A stretch of 64,000 nt of DNA from Streptomyces sp. col6 (lineage in GTDB: Bacteria; Actinomycetota; Actinomycetes; Streptomycetales; Streptomycetaceae). The notes under the pieces were generated by a model. It saw nothing but the letters and a program-made list of their open reading frames with translations, was not told the origin of the DNA and ran no database searches. This document shows positions 55,727 through 64,000 of this stretch, piece after piece. The stretch lies in NCBI RefSeq assembly GCF_008042035.1, contig NZ_RDBL01000012.1:1-64000 (forward strand). The letters run 5' to 3'. Within the stretch, counting starts at the first letter, position 1. Every line of letters begins with the position of its first letter. A program made the translations under genes and the position numbers.

Positions 55727-56875
55727 ATGAGCACCTTGCGCGAAGTTCTCGAGAAGCAGGTCCGCGACGGATCGGTCCCCGGCGCCGTGGGCCTGGTGGC
55801 GCGCGGCCGGCACGTGGACGTGGCGGCAGCGGGCAGCGCGGGCACGGACGACAGCACCCCGATGGCCCGCGACTCGCTCTTCAGGATCGCCTCGGTCACC
55901 AAACCGGTCACGGCCGCCGCGGTCATGATGCTGGTCGAGGACGGCCGGATCGCGCTGGACGACCCGGTCGCCCCCTGGCTGCCCGAGCTGGCGGCACCCG
56001 TCGTCGTGCGCACCCCGGAGAGCCCGGTGGACGACGTGGTCCCGGCGTCCCGCGCCATCACCCTCCTCGATCTCATGACGTCGCGCGCCGGGTACGGATT
56101 CCCGTCCGACTTCTCGCTGCCCGCCGTCGCGCTCCTGTCCGGTGAGCTGAAACAGGGCTCACCGCTGCAGAGCGGCGTCCTTCCCCCGGACGCCTGGATG
56201 GAGGCGCTCTCGCGCATCCCGCTGCTCTCCCAGCCGGGCCGGGAGTGGCTGTACAACACCTGCTCCGACATCCTGGGCGTGCTCATCGCCCGGGTCGCCG
56301 GGCAGCCGCTGCCGGAGTTCTTCGCCGAAAGGATCTTCGCCCCGCTCGGCATGAGCGACACCGGCTTCGCGGTCCCGGCGGAGAAGCTCGGCCGCTTCAC
56401 CGCGCTGTACAGGCCCACGGCGGACGGCGGCCTGGAGCTGATCGACACCCCGGCCGGGCAGTGGAGCGGTATGCCGGACTTCCCGTCCGGAGCCGGCGGC
56501 CTGGTCTCCACCGTGGACGACCTGTACGCCTTCGCCCGCATGCTGCTCGACGAGGGCACGGCGGGCGGCAAGCGCCTCCTGACGTCCGCGTCGGTGCGGC
56601 AGATGACGACGGACCACCTGACCCCCGCGCAGCGCGAGGCCAGCGGACTGTTCACCGAGGGACAGGGCTGGGGTTTCGGAGGCTCGGTGGACATCGACAG
56701 GACCGCCCCGTGGAACGTGCCGGGGCGCTACGGCTGGGTCGGCGGCACCGGCACCACGGCGCACATCGTCCCGGCCACCGGCACGGCCGCGATCATGCTC
56801 AGCCAGGTGGAGCTGACCGGCCCCACCCCGCCGCGGCCGATGCGCGACTTCTGGCAGTACGCCGCGGACGCCTGA
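55727..56875 (+). CDS. Serine hydrolase, class C beta-lactamase family
   Basis: 382 residues. S-x-x-K motif in I-A-S-V-T-K-P-V (nucleophile Ser), Y-N-T as the second motif in W-L-Y-N-T-C-S-D, and the V-G-G-T-G-T region as the KTG equivalent. An esterase or peptidase, unlikely to be a resistance enzyme. No obvious signal peptide. It sits between the permease operon and the oppositely oriented ATPase gene. Confidence 0.88.
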   Translation: MSTLREVLEKQVRDGSVPGAVGLVARGRHVDVAAAGSAGTDDSTPMARDSLFRIASVTKPVTAAAVMMLVEDGRIALDDPVAPWLPELAAPVVVRTPESPVDDVVPASRAITLLDLMTSRAGYGFPSDFSLPAVALLSGELKQGSPLQSGVLPPDAWMEALSRIPLLSQPGREWLYNTCSDILGVLIARVAGQPLPEFFAERIFAPLGMSDTGFAVPAEKLGRFTALYRPTADGGLELIDTPAGQWSGMPDFPSGAGGLVSTVDDLYAFARMLLDEGTAGGKRLLTSASVRQMTTDHLTPAQREASGLFTEGQGWGFGGSVDIDRTAPWNVPGRYGWVGGTGTTAHIVPATGTAAIMLSQVELTGPTPPRPMRDFWQYAADA

Positions 56876-56901
56876 CCGGCGGCCGGAGCCGGCCGTTCCC
56901 C

Positions 56902-58065
56902 TCAGGCGTCCGCCACCGAGTCGAACCGCACCTCGTCGCGCCCCACGCCCTGCGCGTCCGCGTCCACCGAACGCCGCAGCGCCTCATGGAGCTTCGCCGG
57001 CGTCAGCACCCCGAGGAAACGCGCCCCGTCCAGCACCGCGATCCACCCCGCGTCGTGCTGGAGCATCTCGCTGAACGCCCGCTTCAACGGCGCGCCGACC
57101 GGCACCCACGCGTCCATCCGGCGGGCCAGCTCACCCACGGTGCCCTGGTCCCCGGCGATCCGGAGCGCGTCCGCCGACACCCAGCCGTGCAGCTCGCCCT
57201 CCTCGTTCAGCACGACCGCCCACCGCGCACCGGCCGCGGCCAGCCGCGCCGCCGCCACCCCGGCCGGTTCGTCCAGCCGTGCCTGCGGTGGCTGCTCCAG
57301 ATCGTCCGGCTCGATCGCGGTGACCGACAGCCGCTTGAGCCCCCGGTCGGCGCCGACGAACTGCGCCACGTACGGCGTCGCGGGTGAGCCGAGCACCGCG
57401 CCCGGTGTGTCGAACTGCTCGATGCGCCCCTGGCCGTACACCGCGATCCGGTCACCCATCCGCACCGCCTCCTCGATGTCATGGGTGACCATCAGAACCG
57501 TCTTCCTCACCCTCGACTGGAGCTTCAGGAACTCGTTCTGCAGCCGCTCCCGCACCACCGGGTCCACCGCGCCGAACGGCTCGTCCATCAGGAGCACCGG
57601 CGGGTCGGCCGCCAGCGCCCGCGCCACGCCGACGCGCTGACGCTGACCGCCGGAGAGCTGCGCGGGGTAGCGGGAGCCGTACGTCGACGGGTCCAGGCCC
57701 ACCAGGTCGAGCAGCTCGGCCGCCCGCTCCCGGGCCCTGGACCGCTTCCAGCCGACCAGGGACGGCACGGTCGCCGTGTTGTCGAGGACGGTCCGGTGCG
57801 GGAAGAGCCCCACCTGCTGGATGACGTAGCCGATGCCGCGCCGAAGCTTCACCGGGTCGGTCCTCATGATGTCCCGGCCGTCGACCAGGATGCGGCCCGA
57901 GGTCGGTTCGATCAGCCGGTTCACCATCATCATCGTGGTGGTCTTGCCGCAGCCCGATGGGCCCACCAGGGTAACCAGTTCCCCCTCGCCGACCTCGAAG
58001 GACAGCTCGTCGACCGCGGTCGTGCCGTCCGGATAGACCTTGCCGACCTGCTCGAACCGGATCAT
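56902..58065 (-). CDS. Osmoprotectant ABC ATPase with CBS-like domain (OpuCA type)
   Basis: 387 residues from ATG 58065. Walker A G-P-S-G-C-G-K-T-T, Q-loop I-Q-Q-V-G-L-F-P-H, signature L-S-G-G-Q-R-Q-R, Walker B V-L-L-M-D-E-P. The C-terminal part (about 255-375) has CBS-type repeats ending in H-D-A-G-W-I-A-V-L, which sense ionic strength in OpuA/C ATPases. It should power the two permeases encoded at 53315-54672, but it lies 2.2 kb from them on the opposite strand, with a serine hydrolase gene between. Confidence 0.9.
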   Translation of the reverse strand: MIRFEQVGKVYPDGTTAVDELSFEVGEGELVTLVGPSGCGKTTTMMMVNRLIEPTSGRILVDGRDIMRTDPVKLRRGIGYVIQQVGLFPHRTVLDNTATVPSLVGWKRSRARERAAELLDLVGLDPSTYGSRYPAQLSGGQRQRVGVARALAADPPVLLMDEPFGAVDPVVRERLQNEFLKLQSRVRKTVLMVTHDIEEAVRMGDRIAVYGQGRIEQFDTPGAVLGSPATPYVAQFVGADRGLKRLSVTAIEPDDLEQPPQARLDEPAGVAAARLAAAGARWAVVLNEEGELHGWVSADALRIAGDQGTVGELARRMDAWVPVGAPLKRAFSEMLQHDAGWIAVLDGARFLGVLTPAKLHEALRRSVDADAQGVGRDEVRFDSVADA

Positions 58066-58171
58066 GCACTGCACGGTAGGAGCAGGACGCCCCGGGCGCA
58101 CACGGGCCGCGACCGTCCGGGGCACACCGGTGTGCTGAACTGTCCGGGAACCGTCCGATCCAGGAGCACCC

Positions 58172-59467
58172 TTGAACAGCTACCGGCAGCCCGGCCTCGT
58201 CCTCACCGACCACCGCTTCACCGTCCCGCTCGACCACGCCGACCCCGGCGGTGAGCAGATCGAGATCTTCGGCCGGGAGATCGTGTCCGCGTCCAAGGCC
58301 GGCCAGGAGCTGCCCTGGCTGCTCTACCTGGAGGGCGGCCCCGGATTCGGTGCCCGGCGCTTCACCGGCCCGGAGGCATGGCTCGGCCGGGCGGTGCGCG
58401 AGTTCCGGGTGCTCCTGCTCGACCAGCGCGGCACCGGCCTGTCCACCCCGGCCAACCGCCAGACCCTGCCGCTGCGCGGCGGGCCGCGCGAGCAGGCCGG
58501 CTACCTCGCGCACTTCCGTGCGGACAGCATCGTGCGCGACTGCGAGTTCATCCGCCCGCAGCTGACCGGCGGAGCTCCCTGGACGGTCCTCGGCCAGTCC
58601 TTCGGCGGCTTCTGTGCCGTGCGCTACCTCTCGGCCGCGCCCGAGGGCCTGAGCACCGTCCTGATCACCGGCGGGCTGCCCTCCCTGGACGCCCACGCGG
58701 ACGACGTCTACCGGGCCGCGTACCCCAGGATCGAGCGCAAGGTCGCCGCGCACTACGCCCGCTACCCGCAGGACGTGGAACGTGTCCGGGAGATCACCGC
58801 TCACCTCGCGGAGCACCGTCCCGAGAGTGCCGGGCACCGGCTGACACCCGAGAGTTTCCAGTCCCTCGGCATCCTGCTCGGCGGCGGCAGCGGCAGCCAC
58901 CAGCTGCACTACCTCCTGGAGAACGCCTTCGTCCGCACCCCGCACGGCACCGAGCTCTCCGACACCTTCCAGGAGGCCGTGCGCACCGCGACCTCCTTCG
59001 CCGGTCACCCCCTGTACGCCCTCCTGCACGAGGCCATCTACGGCCAGGGCAGGCGCGCCACCTCCTGGGCGGCCGAGCGGGTCCGCGCGGAGTTCCCGCA
59101 GTTCGACGCCGCGACGGCGCTGGCGGGCGAGGGCCCGGTCCTGTTCACGGGCGAGACGATCCACCCCTGGCACTTCGAGGTGGACCCCGCCCTGCGCCCG
59201 CTGCGCGAGACGGCCGCGCTCCTCGCGGACCGCACCGACTGGGAGCCGCTGTACGACCCCGAGCGCCTGGCCGCCAACGAGGTGCCGGTGGCCGCCGCCG
59301 TCTACCACGACGACATGTACGTGGACACCGCCCACGCCCTGCGCACCGCGTCCGCGATCCGCGGCCTGCGCACCTGGGTGACCGACGAGTTCGAGCACGA
59401 CGGGCTGCGCGCCGGGGGACCGCGCGTCCTGGACCGGCTGCTCGCGCTGGTCCGCGACGAGGTGTGA
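58172..59467 (+). CDS. Alpha/beta hydrolase, proline iminopeptidase (S33) type
   Basis: 431 residues from TTG 58172; AGGAG five bases upstream supports this rare start. Oxyanion strand L-L-Y-L-E-G-G-P-G-F-G, D-Q-R-G-T-G-L-S, nucleophile elbow G-Q-S-F-G-G, and His in the late F-E-H-D-G segment. This is the peptidase S33 pattern of streptomycetes. Cytoplasmic; acts on short peptides with N-terminal proline or related amides. Confidence 0.9.
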   Translation: MNSYRQPGLVLTDHRFTVPLDHADPGGEQIEIFGREIVSASKAGQELPWLLYLEGGPGFGARRFTGPEAWLGRAVREFRVLLLDQRGTGLSTPANRQTLPLRGGPREQAGYLAHFRADSIVRDCEFIRPQLTGGAPWTVLGQSFGGFCAVRYLSAAPEGLSTVLITGGLPSLDAHADDVYRAAYPRIERKVAAHYARYPQDVERVREITAHLAEHRPESAGHRLTPESFQSLGILLGGGSGSHQLHYLLENAFVRTPHGTELSDTFQEAVRTATSFAGHPLYALLHEAIYGQGRRATSWAAERVRAEFPQFDAATALAGEGPVLFTGETIHPWHFEVDPALRPLRETAALLADRTDWEPLYDPERLAANEVPVAAAVYHDDMYVDTAHALRTASAIRGLRTWVTDEFEHDGLRAGGPRVLDRLLALVRDEV

Positions 59468-59477
59468 CACAGCGCCC

Positions 59478-59507
59478 GGGGCCGGCTGCGGATCAGCGGC
59501 CGGCCCC
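59478..59507. terminator. Terminator between S33 peptidase and rhodanese genes
   Basis: A 9-bp GC-rich stem (59478-59486 with 59499-59507) and a 12-base loop between convergent genes. Confidence 0.65.
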
Positions 59508-59538
59508 GCGCGTCGTGCCGTCCCAGGCGTGCTGTCGC

Positions 59539-60111
59539 TCAGGCCTGGAGCGTTTCCAGCGTCGCGTCCAGGTCCGCCGCCGAGTGCGGCGTACGGTTGT
59601 GCGGGAGCTTCGACAGGACGGCCGCCATGCCGCAGGTGTTGGTGACGGCGGAGAAGACGAGACCGGCGCCCACACCGGCCGACACCCAGCGCGCCGCGGG
59701 GAACCGGACGCCCGCGAGCACCCCGGCCGCGACGAGCGACCCCGCCGCCAGTCGGACCTGGCGCTCCATGGGCCAGACGGCCCGCGCACCCTCCGGGCGC
59801 TCCAGGCTGTGGCCCGCGCTCTCCCAGGCCGAGGTGCCGCCGCTCAGCGTCGCCGCGTCGATGTCGGCCGCCGAGAGGATGTCGCAGGCGCGCGTCGAGC
59901 GGACGCCCGAGGCGCAGACCATGAGCAGCGCGCCGCGTGCCGACGCGGACTTCAGGGCGGGCAGCGCGTCGTCGAGGCGGTCGAGCGGTATGTTCAGCGC
60001 CCCCGGCACATGTCCTGCGGCGTACTCGCCGGGTCCCCGCACGTCGATCACGGTGAACTCCGCGAGCCGGGCGGCGGCCTGGGCGGGGGAGAGGATTACG
60101 GGGCTGGTCAC
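59539..60111 (-). CDS. Rhodanese with C-terminal membrane domain
   Basis: 190 residues. The rhodanese domain (about 5-110) has active-site loop V-C66-A-S-G-V-R-S. The C-terminal part (about 118-165) has two short membrane helices of the DUF2892 type. It handles sulfane sulfur at the membrane. A CsoR/CstR-type box lies 67 bases upstream, which fits sulfide/persulfide control. Confidence 0.9.
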   Translation of the reverse strand: MTSPVILSPAQAAARLAEFTVIDVRGPGEYAAGHVPGALNIPLDRLDDALPALKSASARGALLMVCASGVRSTRACDILSAADIDAATLSGGTSAWESAGHSLERPEGARAVWPMERQVRLAAGSLVAAGVLAGVRFPAARWVSAGVGAGLVFSAVTNTCGMAAVLSKLPHNRTPHSAADLDATLETLQA

Positions 60112-60177
60112 GAGGTGTGGTCCTTTCGTTCACCGGTACGGGGCGGGTCTCGGCTCTCCTGCCCCGGACGGCCCAGG

Positions 60178-60193
60178 ATACCCCCCTGGGTAT
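60178..60193. promoter_or_regulatory. CsoR/CstR-type operator
   Basis: ATACCCCCCTGGGTAT is the classic ATACCC-GGGTAT box of the CsoR/CstR family. It lies upstream of the rhodanese gene, so a persulfide sensor (CstR) is more likely than copper-sensing CsoR. The divergent PIG-L gene starts 54 bases away. Confidence 0.75.
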
Positions 60194-60247
60194 GAAGGCC
60201 CGTCGTGTCACGGGTCTCCCCACCGCCTTGCCCGTTAGCCTGCGAAC

Positions 60248-60979
60248 ATGACCGAGCAGCTGAAGCCCATGCCCGAGGACTGGCGGCGCGCGCTCGCCGT
60301 CGTCGCCCACCCCGACGATCTGGAGTACGGCTGCGCGGCAGCGGTGGCCGGGTGGACCGACGGCGGACGCGACGTCACGTATCTGCTCGCCACCCGGGGC
60401 GAGGCCGGCATCGACACGCTGGAACCGGAGGCGTGCGGGCCGCTGCGCGAGCGGGAACAGCGCGCGAGCGCGGAGGCCGTCGGCGTCTCCCGCGTCGAGT
60501 TCCTGGACCATCGTGACGGGGTGATCGAGTACGGCATCCCGCTGCGCCGCGACATCGCGGCGGCCATCCGCCGGCACCGGCCCGAGCTGGTGATCACGCT
60601 CAACCACCGGGACACCTGGGGCGGGGTCGCCTGGAACACGCCCGACCATCGCGCGGTCGGCCGCGCCACCCTCGACGCGGCGGCCGACGCGGGCAACCGC
60701 TGGATCTTCCCGGAGCTGAAGGAGCAGGGCCTCGAACCGTGGGACGGGGTGCGCTGGGTGGCTGTGGCGGGCTCGTCCACGCCCACGCACGCGGTGGACG
60801 CGACCGCCGGACTCGAACGGTCCGTGCGGTCCCTCCTGGCCCACCGCACGTACATCGAAGTCCTCACGGACGAGGACCCCGAGACGTACTGCCGCTCCTT
60901 CCTCACCGGCAACGCGGAGGCGGCCGCGGACCGCTTCGGCGGGCGTCCGGCCGTTCCGTTCGAACTCTTCGCCCGATAG
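60248..60979 (+). CDS. PIG-L family deacetylase
   Basis: 243 residues. The metal-binding motif A-H21-P-D-D24 and the later N-T-P-D-H-R-A-V-G loop are present. PIG-L enzymes are zinc-dependent and remove acyl groups from GlcNAc conjugates, such as mycothiol precursors. Here a sugar-amide or related substrate is likely. It shares the intergenic region with the rhodanese gene but may have its own promoter. Confidence 0.88.
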   Translation: MTEQLKPMPEDWRRALAVVAHPDDLEYGCAAAVAGWTDGGRDVTYLLATRGEAGIDTLEPEACGPLREREQRASAEAVGVSRVEFLDHRDGVIEYGIPLRRDIAAAIRRHRPELVITLNHRDTWGGVAWNTPDHRAVGRATLDAAADAGNRWIFPELKEQGLEPWDGVRWVAVAGSSTPTHAVDATAGLERSVRSLLAHRTYIEVLTDEDPETYCRSFLTGNAEAAADRFGGRPAVPFELFAR

Positions 60980-61017
60980 CCGTGCGGGGGTGGTGGCCGC
61001 CCCTGAGTGATGCATAA

Positions 61018-61044
61018 CTGCGGTTTCTGGCGACATAACCGCAG
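61018..61044 (+). promoter_or_regulatory. Inverted repeat upstream of the GH84 gene
   Basis: CTGCGGTT-N11-AACCGCAG is a perfect 8-bp inverted repeat between the PIG-L stop and the GH84 gene. It may be an operator or a weak terminator. Confidence 0.4.
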
Positions 61045-61057
61045 GTCCGCGCATTGA

Positions 61058-61073
61058 TGTTGTCCAGACCATT
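61058..61073 (+). promoter_or_regulatory. DasR (dre-like) site
   Basis: TGTTGTCCAGACCATT matches the dre consensus ACTGGTCTAGACCACT at 11 of 16 positions by eye, including the core AGACCA. It lies 81 bases before the GH84 start. DasR represses chitin and GlcNAc genes and is released by GlcN-6-phosphate, which suits a glucosaminidase. Confidence 0.6.
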
Positions 61074-61153
61074 GACATGCAAGCGCCAGGATGTTGAATT
61101 CAGTCTCGTTGTGTTGCGCGACTCTGGTGACTTGAGTGACCAATGGAGGATCT

Positions 61154-63817
61154 GTGACGCCTCGCCCGCCCCGCATCACCGCACTCACCGCCGCGGCGAC
61201 CTTGCTCGCCGGCGGCATGCTCGCCGCCGGACCGTCCGCCGAGGCGGCAGGTGCCCCGCCCGCACCTGCCAAGGCCCAGGACACCCCCGCCATCACCCCG
61301 ACCCCGCAGTCGGTCGAGAACCGCCCGGACCGGGTGACCATCACCCCCACCGTCACCCTCGTCGCCGGAGAGACCGCCGACGGACCCACGCTCGACGTGG
61401 TGGAGACGGCCCTGCGCAAGGCCGGCGCCCGCCACGTCGTCCGCGCGGACCGGCCCGCACCCGGCAGACTCACCGTGTACGCCGGTGACAGTGCCGCCCT
61501 GGACGCCCAGAAGCTCGAAGGGCCCGCCGCACTGCCCGCCGAGGGCTACGTCCTCGGGATCGGCGCCGGCCGCATCGTCCTCGCCGGCAAGGACACCACC
61601 GGCACCTACTACGCGGCCCAGACCCTCCGTCAGGCCCTGCCGCACCGTGGGCAGCCCGGCGGCAAGGTCGCCGGACTCGCCGTGCGCGACTGGCCCGGCA
61701 CCGCGCTGCGCGGGGTCATCGAGGGGTTCTACGGCACCCCGTGGTCGCACGAGGCCCGCCTCGACCAGCTCGACTACTACGGCGAGCACAAGATGAACAT
61801 CTACGTGTACTCGCCCAAGGACGACGACTACCTCCGCGCCAAATGGCGCGACCCGTACCCCGCCGACCGGCTGGCGCAGATCAAGGACCTGGCCGACCGG
61901 GCGGCACTGCGGCACGTCGAGTTCACGTACGCGCTCTCGCCCGGCCTGTCGGTGTGCTACAGCTCCGACGCGGACGTGAAGGCGCTCATCGAGAAGTTCC
62001 GGACGATGTGGGACATCGGCGTGCGCACGTTCGCGGTCCCCCTCGACGACATCAGCTACACCGACTGGAACTGCGACGCCGACAAGGCGAAGTGGGGGAC
62101 CGGCGGCGGTGCGGCGGGCGCCGCCCAGGCCCATCTGCTCAACCGGGTCAACCAGGAGTTCATCGCCACCCACCCCGGCGCCCAGCCGCTCCAGATGGTG
62201 CCCACCGAGTACTACAACGTCAGCTCGTCGGCGTACAAGACGGCCCTGTCCGAACAGCTCGACCCGAATGTGCTCGTCGAGTGGACCGGCGTCGGTGTCG
62301 TCGCCCCCACCATGACGGTCGCTCAGGCGGACGCCGCGCGGAAGGTGTTCGGCCACCCGATCCTGACCTGGGACAACTACCCGGTCAACGACTACGCCAC
62401 CGACCGCCTCCTCCTCGGCCCGTTCAACGGCCGCGAGAAGGGCCTCCCCGGTCGCCTCGCCGGGATCACCGCCAATCCGATGATCCAGTCGTACGCTTCC
62501 AAGCTCTCCCTCTACACCGTCGCGGATTACGCCTGGAACGACGCCGCCTACGACCCGCGCGCCTCCTGGGGCAAGGGCATCGAGGAGTACGCGGGCGGCG
62601 ACGCCCGGACCGCGAAGGCGCTGCGGGCCTTCGCCGACGTCAACTACAGCTCCGCGCTCAACACCGACAAGGCGCCCGAGCTGTCCGCCGCGTTCACCCG
62701 GTACTGGGAGTCCGGGGACGCGAGGCGGCTCGACTCCGTCCTGGCCTCGCTGGGCGCGGCCCCCGCCCGGCTGCGCGCGGCACTCCCCGACCGGGGCTTC
62801 ATCGAGGACTCGGGCCCCTGGCTGGACGCCACCGCATCCTGGGCGACCGCGACGCGTACCGCGCTGCGCATGGTCGAGGCGGCCCGCGCGGGGAAGGGCG
62901 CCCAGGCATGGAAGCTCCGGCAGCAGCTGCCCGCGCAGGTCGAGCGCGCCGCCTCGTTCACGTACACCGGGCTCGACGGCCGCAAGGTGCCGGTCCTGGT
63001 CGGGGACGGGCAGCTGGACGGGTTCGTCGATGCGGCCACCGCCGAGTACGACCGGCTGCTCGGTGTGAGCGGCAGGCCCACGGCCTCCACGAGCCTGGGC
63101 ACGTACCAGAGCAACACCGTCGCCCGGGTGCTCGACGGCGACGACTCGACCTACTTCTGGAGCGACGGCGCGCCCGCCGCCGGGGATCAGCTGACCGTCG
63201 ACCTCGGCGAGTCCCGGGCCATCGGTGACGTCACCCTCGCCATGGCCAAGCCGGGCAGCACCGACGACTACCTCCACGAGGGCGTCCTGGAGTACTCGGC
63301 CGACGGCAGCAGCTGGCAGAAGCTCGCGGACTTCTCCGGCAGGCCCGATGTCACGGCGACCCCGCCCGCCGGTACGAAGGCCCGCTATGTGCGTGCCCGC
63401 GCGACCGCCGGGCAGAACAGCTGGGTCGTCGTCCGCGAGTTCCAGGTCACGACCACGGACGGCGCGGTCACCGGGAACCCGCCCGCCGCCACCGGCTCCT
63501 CGCTGCGTGCCGCCGCCGACGGCGATCCGGGCACCGTGTACCGGGCAGCGCGTGCGGCCGGGAACGGCGAGTCGCTGGAGGTGGACCTCATCGCCGAGCG
63601 CCCGGTCGGTTCGGTGACCGTACTGCGGCCCGAGGGCTCCGAGGGCACCGCCGACGTCCAGCTGCGCACGGCGGACGGGACCTGGCGCACCGTCGGCAGG
63701 CTGCGCGGCGCCTACACCGCCATCGACACGGCCGGGCGGACCGCCGACGCGGTGCGCCTCGCCTGGCGGGCCGGGGAGGCTGCGCCGCAGGTCGCCGAGG
63801 TGGTGGTCGGCAGGTAG
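61154..63817 (+). CDS. Secreted GH84-type beta-N-acetylglucosaminidase
   Basis: 887 residues from GTG 61154 (GGAGG four bases upstream). Order: signal peptide (1-33, ending A-E-A-A-G); an N-terminal GH20b-like domain (about 45-175); a GH84 barrel (about 178-480) with G-V-I-E-G-F-Y-G-T-P-W-S and catalytic pair D298-D299 in P-L-D-D-I-S; a helical region; and one or two discoidin/CBM32-like domains (about 640-887). Removes terminal GlcNAc from glycans or chitin-type material outside the cell by substrate-assisted catalysis. The dre-like site upstream fits GlcNAc control. Confidence 0.92.
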   Translation: MTPRPPRITALTAAATLLAGGMLAAGPSAEAAGAPPAPAKAQDTPAITPTPQSVENRPDRVTITPTVTLVAGETADGPTLDVVETALRKAGARHVVRADRPAPGRLTVYAGDSAALDAQKLEGPAALPAEGYVLGIGAGRIVLAGKDTTGTYYAAQTLRQALPHRGQPGGKVAGLAVRDWPGTALRGVIEGFYGTPWSHEARLDQLDYYGEHKMNIYVYSPKDDDYLRAKWRDPYPADRLAQIKDLADRAALRHVEFTYALSPGLSVCYSSDADVKALIEKFRTMWDIGVRTFAVPLDDISYTDWNCDADKAKWGTGGGAAGAAQAHLLNRVNQEFIATHPGAQPLQMVPTEYYNVSSSAYKTALSEQLDPNVLVEWTGVGVVAPTMTVAQADAARKVFGHPILTWDNYPVNDYATDRLLLGPFNGREKGLPGRLAGITANPMIQSYASKLSLYTVADYAWNDAAYDPRASWGKGIEEYAGGDARTAKALRAFADVNYSSALNTDKAPELSAAFTRYWESGDARRLDSVLASLGAAPARLRAALPDRGFIEDSGPWLDATASWATATRTALRMVEAARAGKGAQAWKLRQQLPAQVERAASFTYTGLDGRKVPVLVGDGQLDGFVDAATAEYDRLLGVSGRPTASTSLGTYQSNTVARVLDGDDSTYFWSDGAPAAGDQLTVDLGESRAIGDVTLAMAKPGSTDDYLHEGVLEYSADGSSWQKLADFSGRPDVTATPPAGTKARYVRARATAGQNSWVVVREFQVTTTDGAVTGNPPAATGSSLRAAADGDPGTVYRAARAAGNGESLEVDLIAERPVGSVTVLRPEGSEGTADVQLRTADGTWRTVGRLRGAYTAIDTAGRTADAVRLAWRAGEAAPQVAEVVVGR

Positions 63818-63830
63818 CCCCGCCGTATAT

Positions 63831-63880
63831 CCGTGCGCCCGGCGCCCCCGCGACCTCCGCGTGCGGGGCCGGGCGCACGG
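63831..63880 (+). terminator. Terminator after the GH84 gene
   Basis: A 13-bp GC-rich stem (63831-63843 with 63868-63880) follows the GH84 stop; inner GC pairs extend the stem. Confidence 0.8.
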
Positions 63881-63932
63881 GCGTCTGCCGGGCCGGCCGA
63901 AACCATCGCCCCGGGGTTGTTCCCACAGAGGC

Positions 63933-63944
63933 AAGCGACCGCTT
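63933..63944 (+). promoter_or_regulatory. Palindrome before the gene at the window edge
   Basis: AAGCG-AC-CGCTT overlaps a TTAGTATG -10-like element. This pairing is seen upstream of TetR-controlled fatty-acid or CoA-linked genes in streptomycetes. Weak evidence. Confidence 0.35.
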
Positions 63945-63993
63945 AGTATGCGCCGGAGCAGTGGTAATGCCGACAGTGTTGTGGAGGCCCCTC

Positions 63994-64000
63994 ATGCAGG
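63994..64000 (+). CDS. Start of a gene cut by the window end
   Basis: GTGGAGG (63980-63986) sits at correct spacing before ATG 63994, and a promoter-like element lies 50 bases further up. Only the first two codons and one base are present, so no product can be named. Confidence 0.5.

Noticed and set aside
57479..61078. 1199-codon minus-strand frame
   Set aside because: It crosses at least four well-supported genes in other frames and has no recognisable fold.
61100..63934. 944-codon minus-strand frame opposite GH84
   Set aside because: Antisense artefact of GC bias; the plus strand has a signal peptide, catalytic Asp pair and family motifs.

Overview
The window is high-GC actinobacterial DNA, almost certainly from a Streptomyces. 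Support: very G+C-rich codon use, many GTG starts and one well-supported TTG start, ATGA/GTGA-coupled operons, a WhiB-family regulator, two SpoIIE-type phosphatases, Tat/lipoprotein solute-binding proteins, and many sugar-polymer genes with recognisable Streptomyces-style operators. I saw no rRNA, tRNA, CRISPR array, insertion sequence or prophage. No stretch longer than about 300 bases lacks a gene.

Layout. 1-2.7 kb: a perfect 203-bp inverted duplication flanking a secreted DUF4232 gene, then a TetR regulator and an SGNH esterase. 2.8-5 kb: two coupled exported membrane-anchored proteins, one with a von Willebrand A domain. 5-9.3 kb: xylose locus (xylB, xylA, ROK repressor). 9.3-12.1 kb: DUF305/DUF3105 pair, a small membrane protein and a scramblase-like protein. 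12.2-17.2 kb: a FUSC-type membrane protein cut short, a double fold-back junction, then a peptide-type ABC ATPase, formylglycine-generating enzyme and sulfatase in one coupled operon. 17.3-32 kb: MFS pump, GH3 glycosidase with TetR, GH13 amylase with two CBM25-like modules, PfkB kinase, SpoIIE phosphatase with divergent WhiB, and a GH with two discoidin domains. 32-37.6 kb: DinB-like, AraC/DUF2000 pair, polyprenyl synthetase coupled to a TPR protein, and a phosphoribosyltransferase-hydrolase fusion. 37.7-49.2 kb: a ten-gene, almost fully coupled operon behind a Zur-box-like site. 49.2-64 kb: a second SpoIIE phosphatase, SnoaL/PadR pair, a split osmoprotectant ABC system, serine hydrolase, S33 peptidase, rhodanese with a CsoR/CstR-type box, PIG-L deacetylase, and a GH84 glucosaminidase behind a DasR-like site.

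The most interesting unit is 37.7-49.2 kb. It combines an ATP-grasp ligase, a DUF364-like protein, a cysteine-synthase-like PLP enzyme, a dipeptide-epimerase-type enolase-superfamily enzyme, an MFS exporter, a methyltransferase and a complete nickel/peptide-type ABC importer. This is the logic of a small peptide-like metallophore that is made, exported and re-imported under zinc control. The product is not established. The second main point is structural: inverted duplications at 1-890 and 12932-13199 interrupt genes and mark either complex rearrangements or assembly fold-backs. At the second one, the end of one gene and the start of another, and probably genes between them, are missing.
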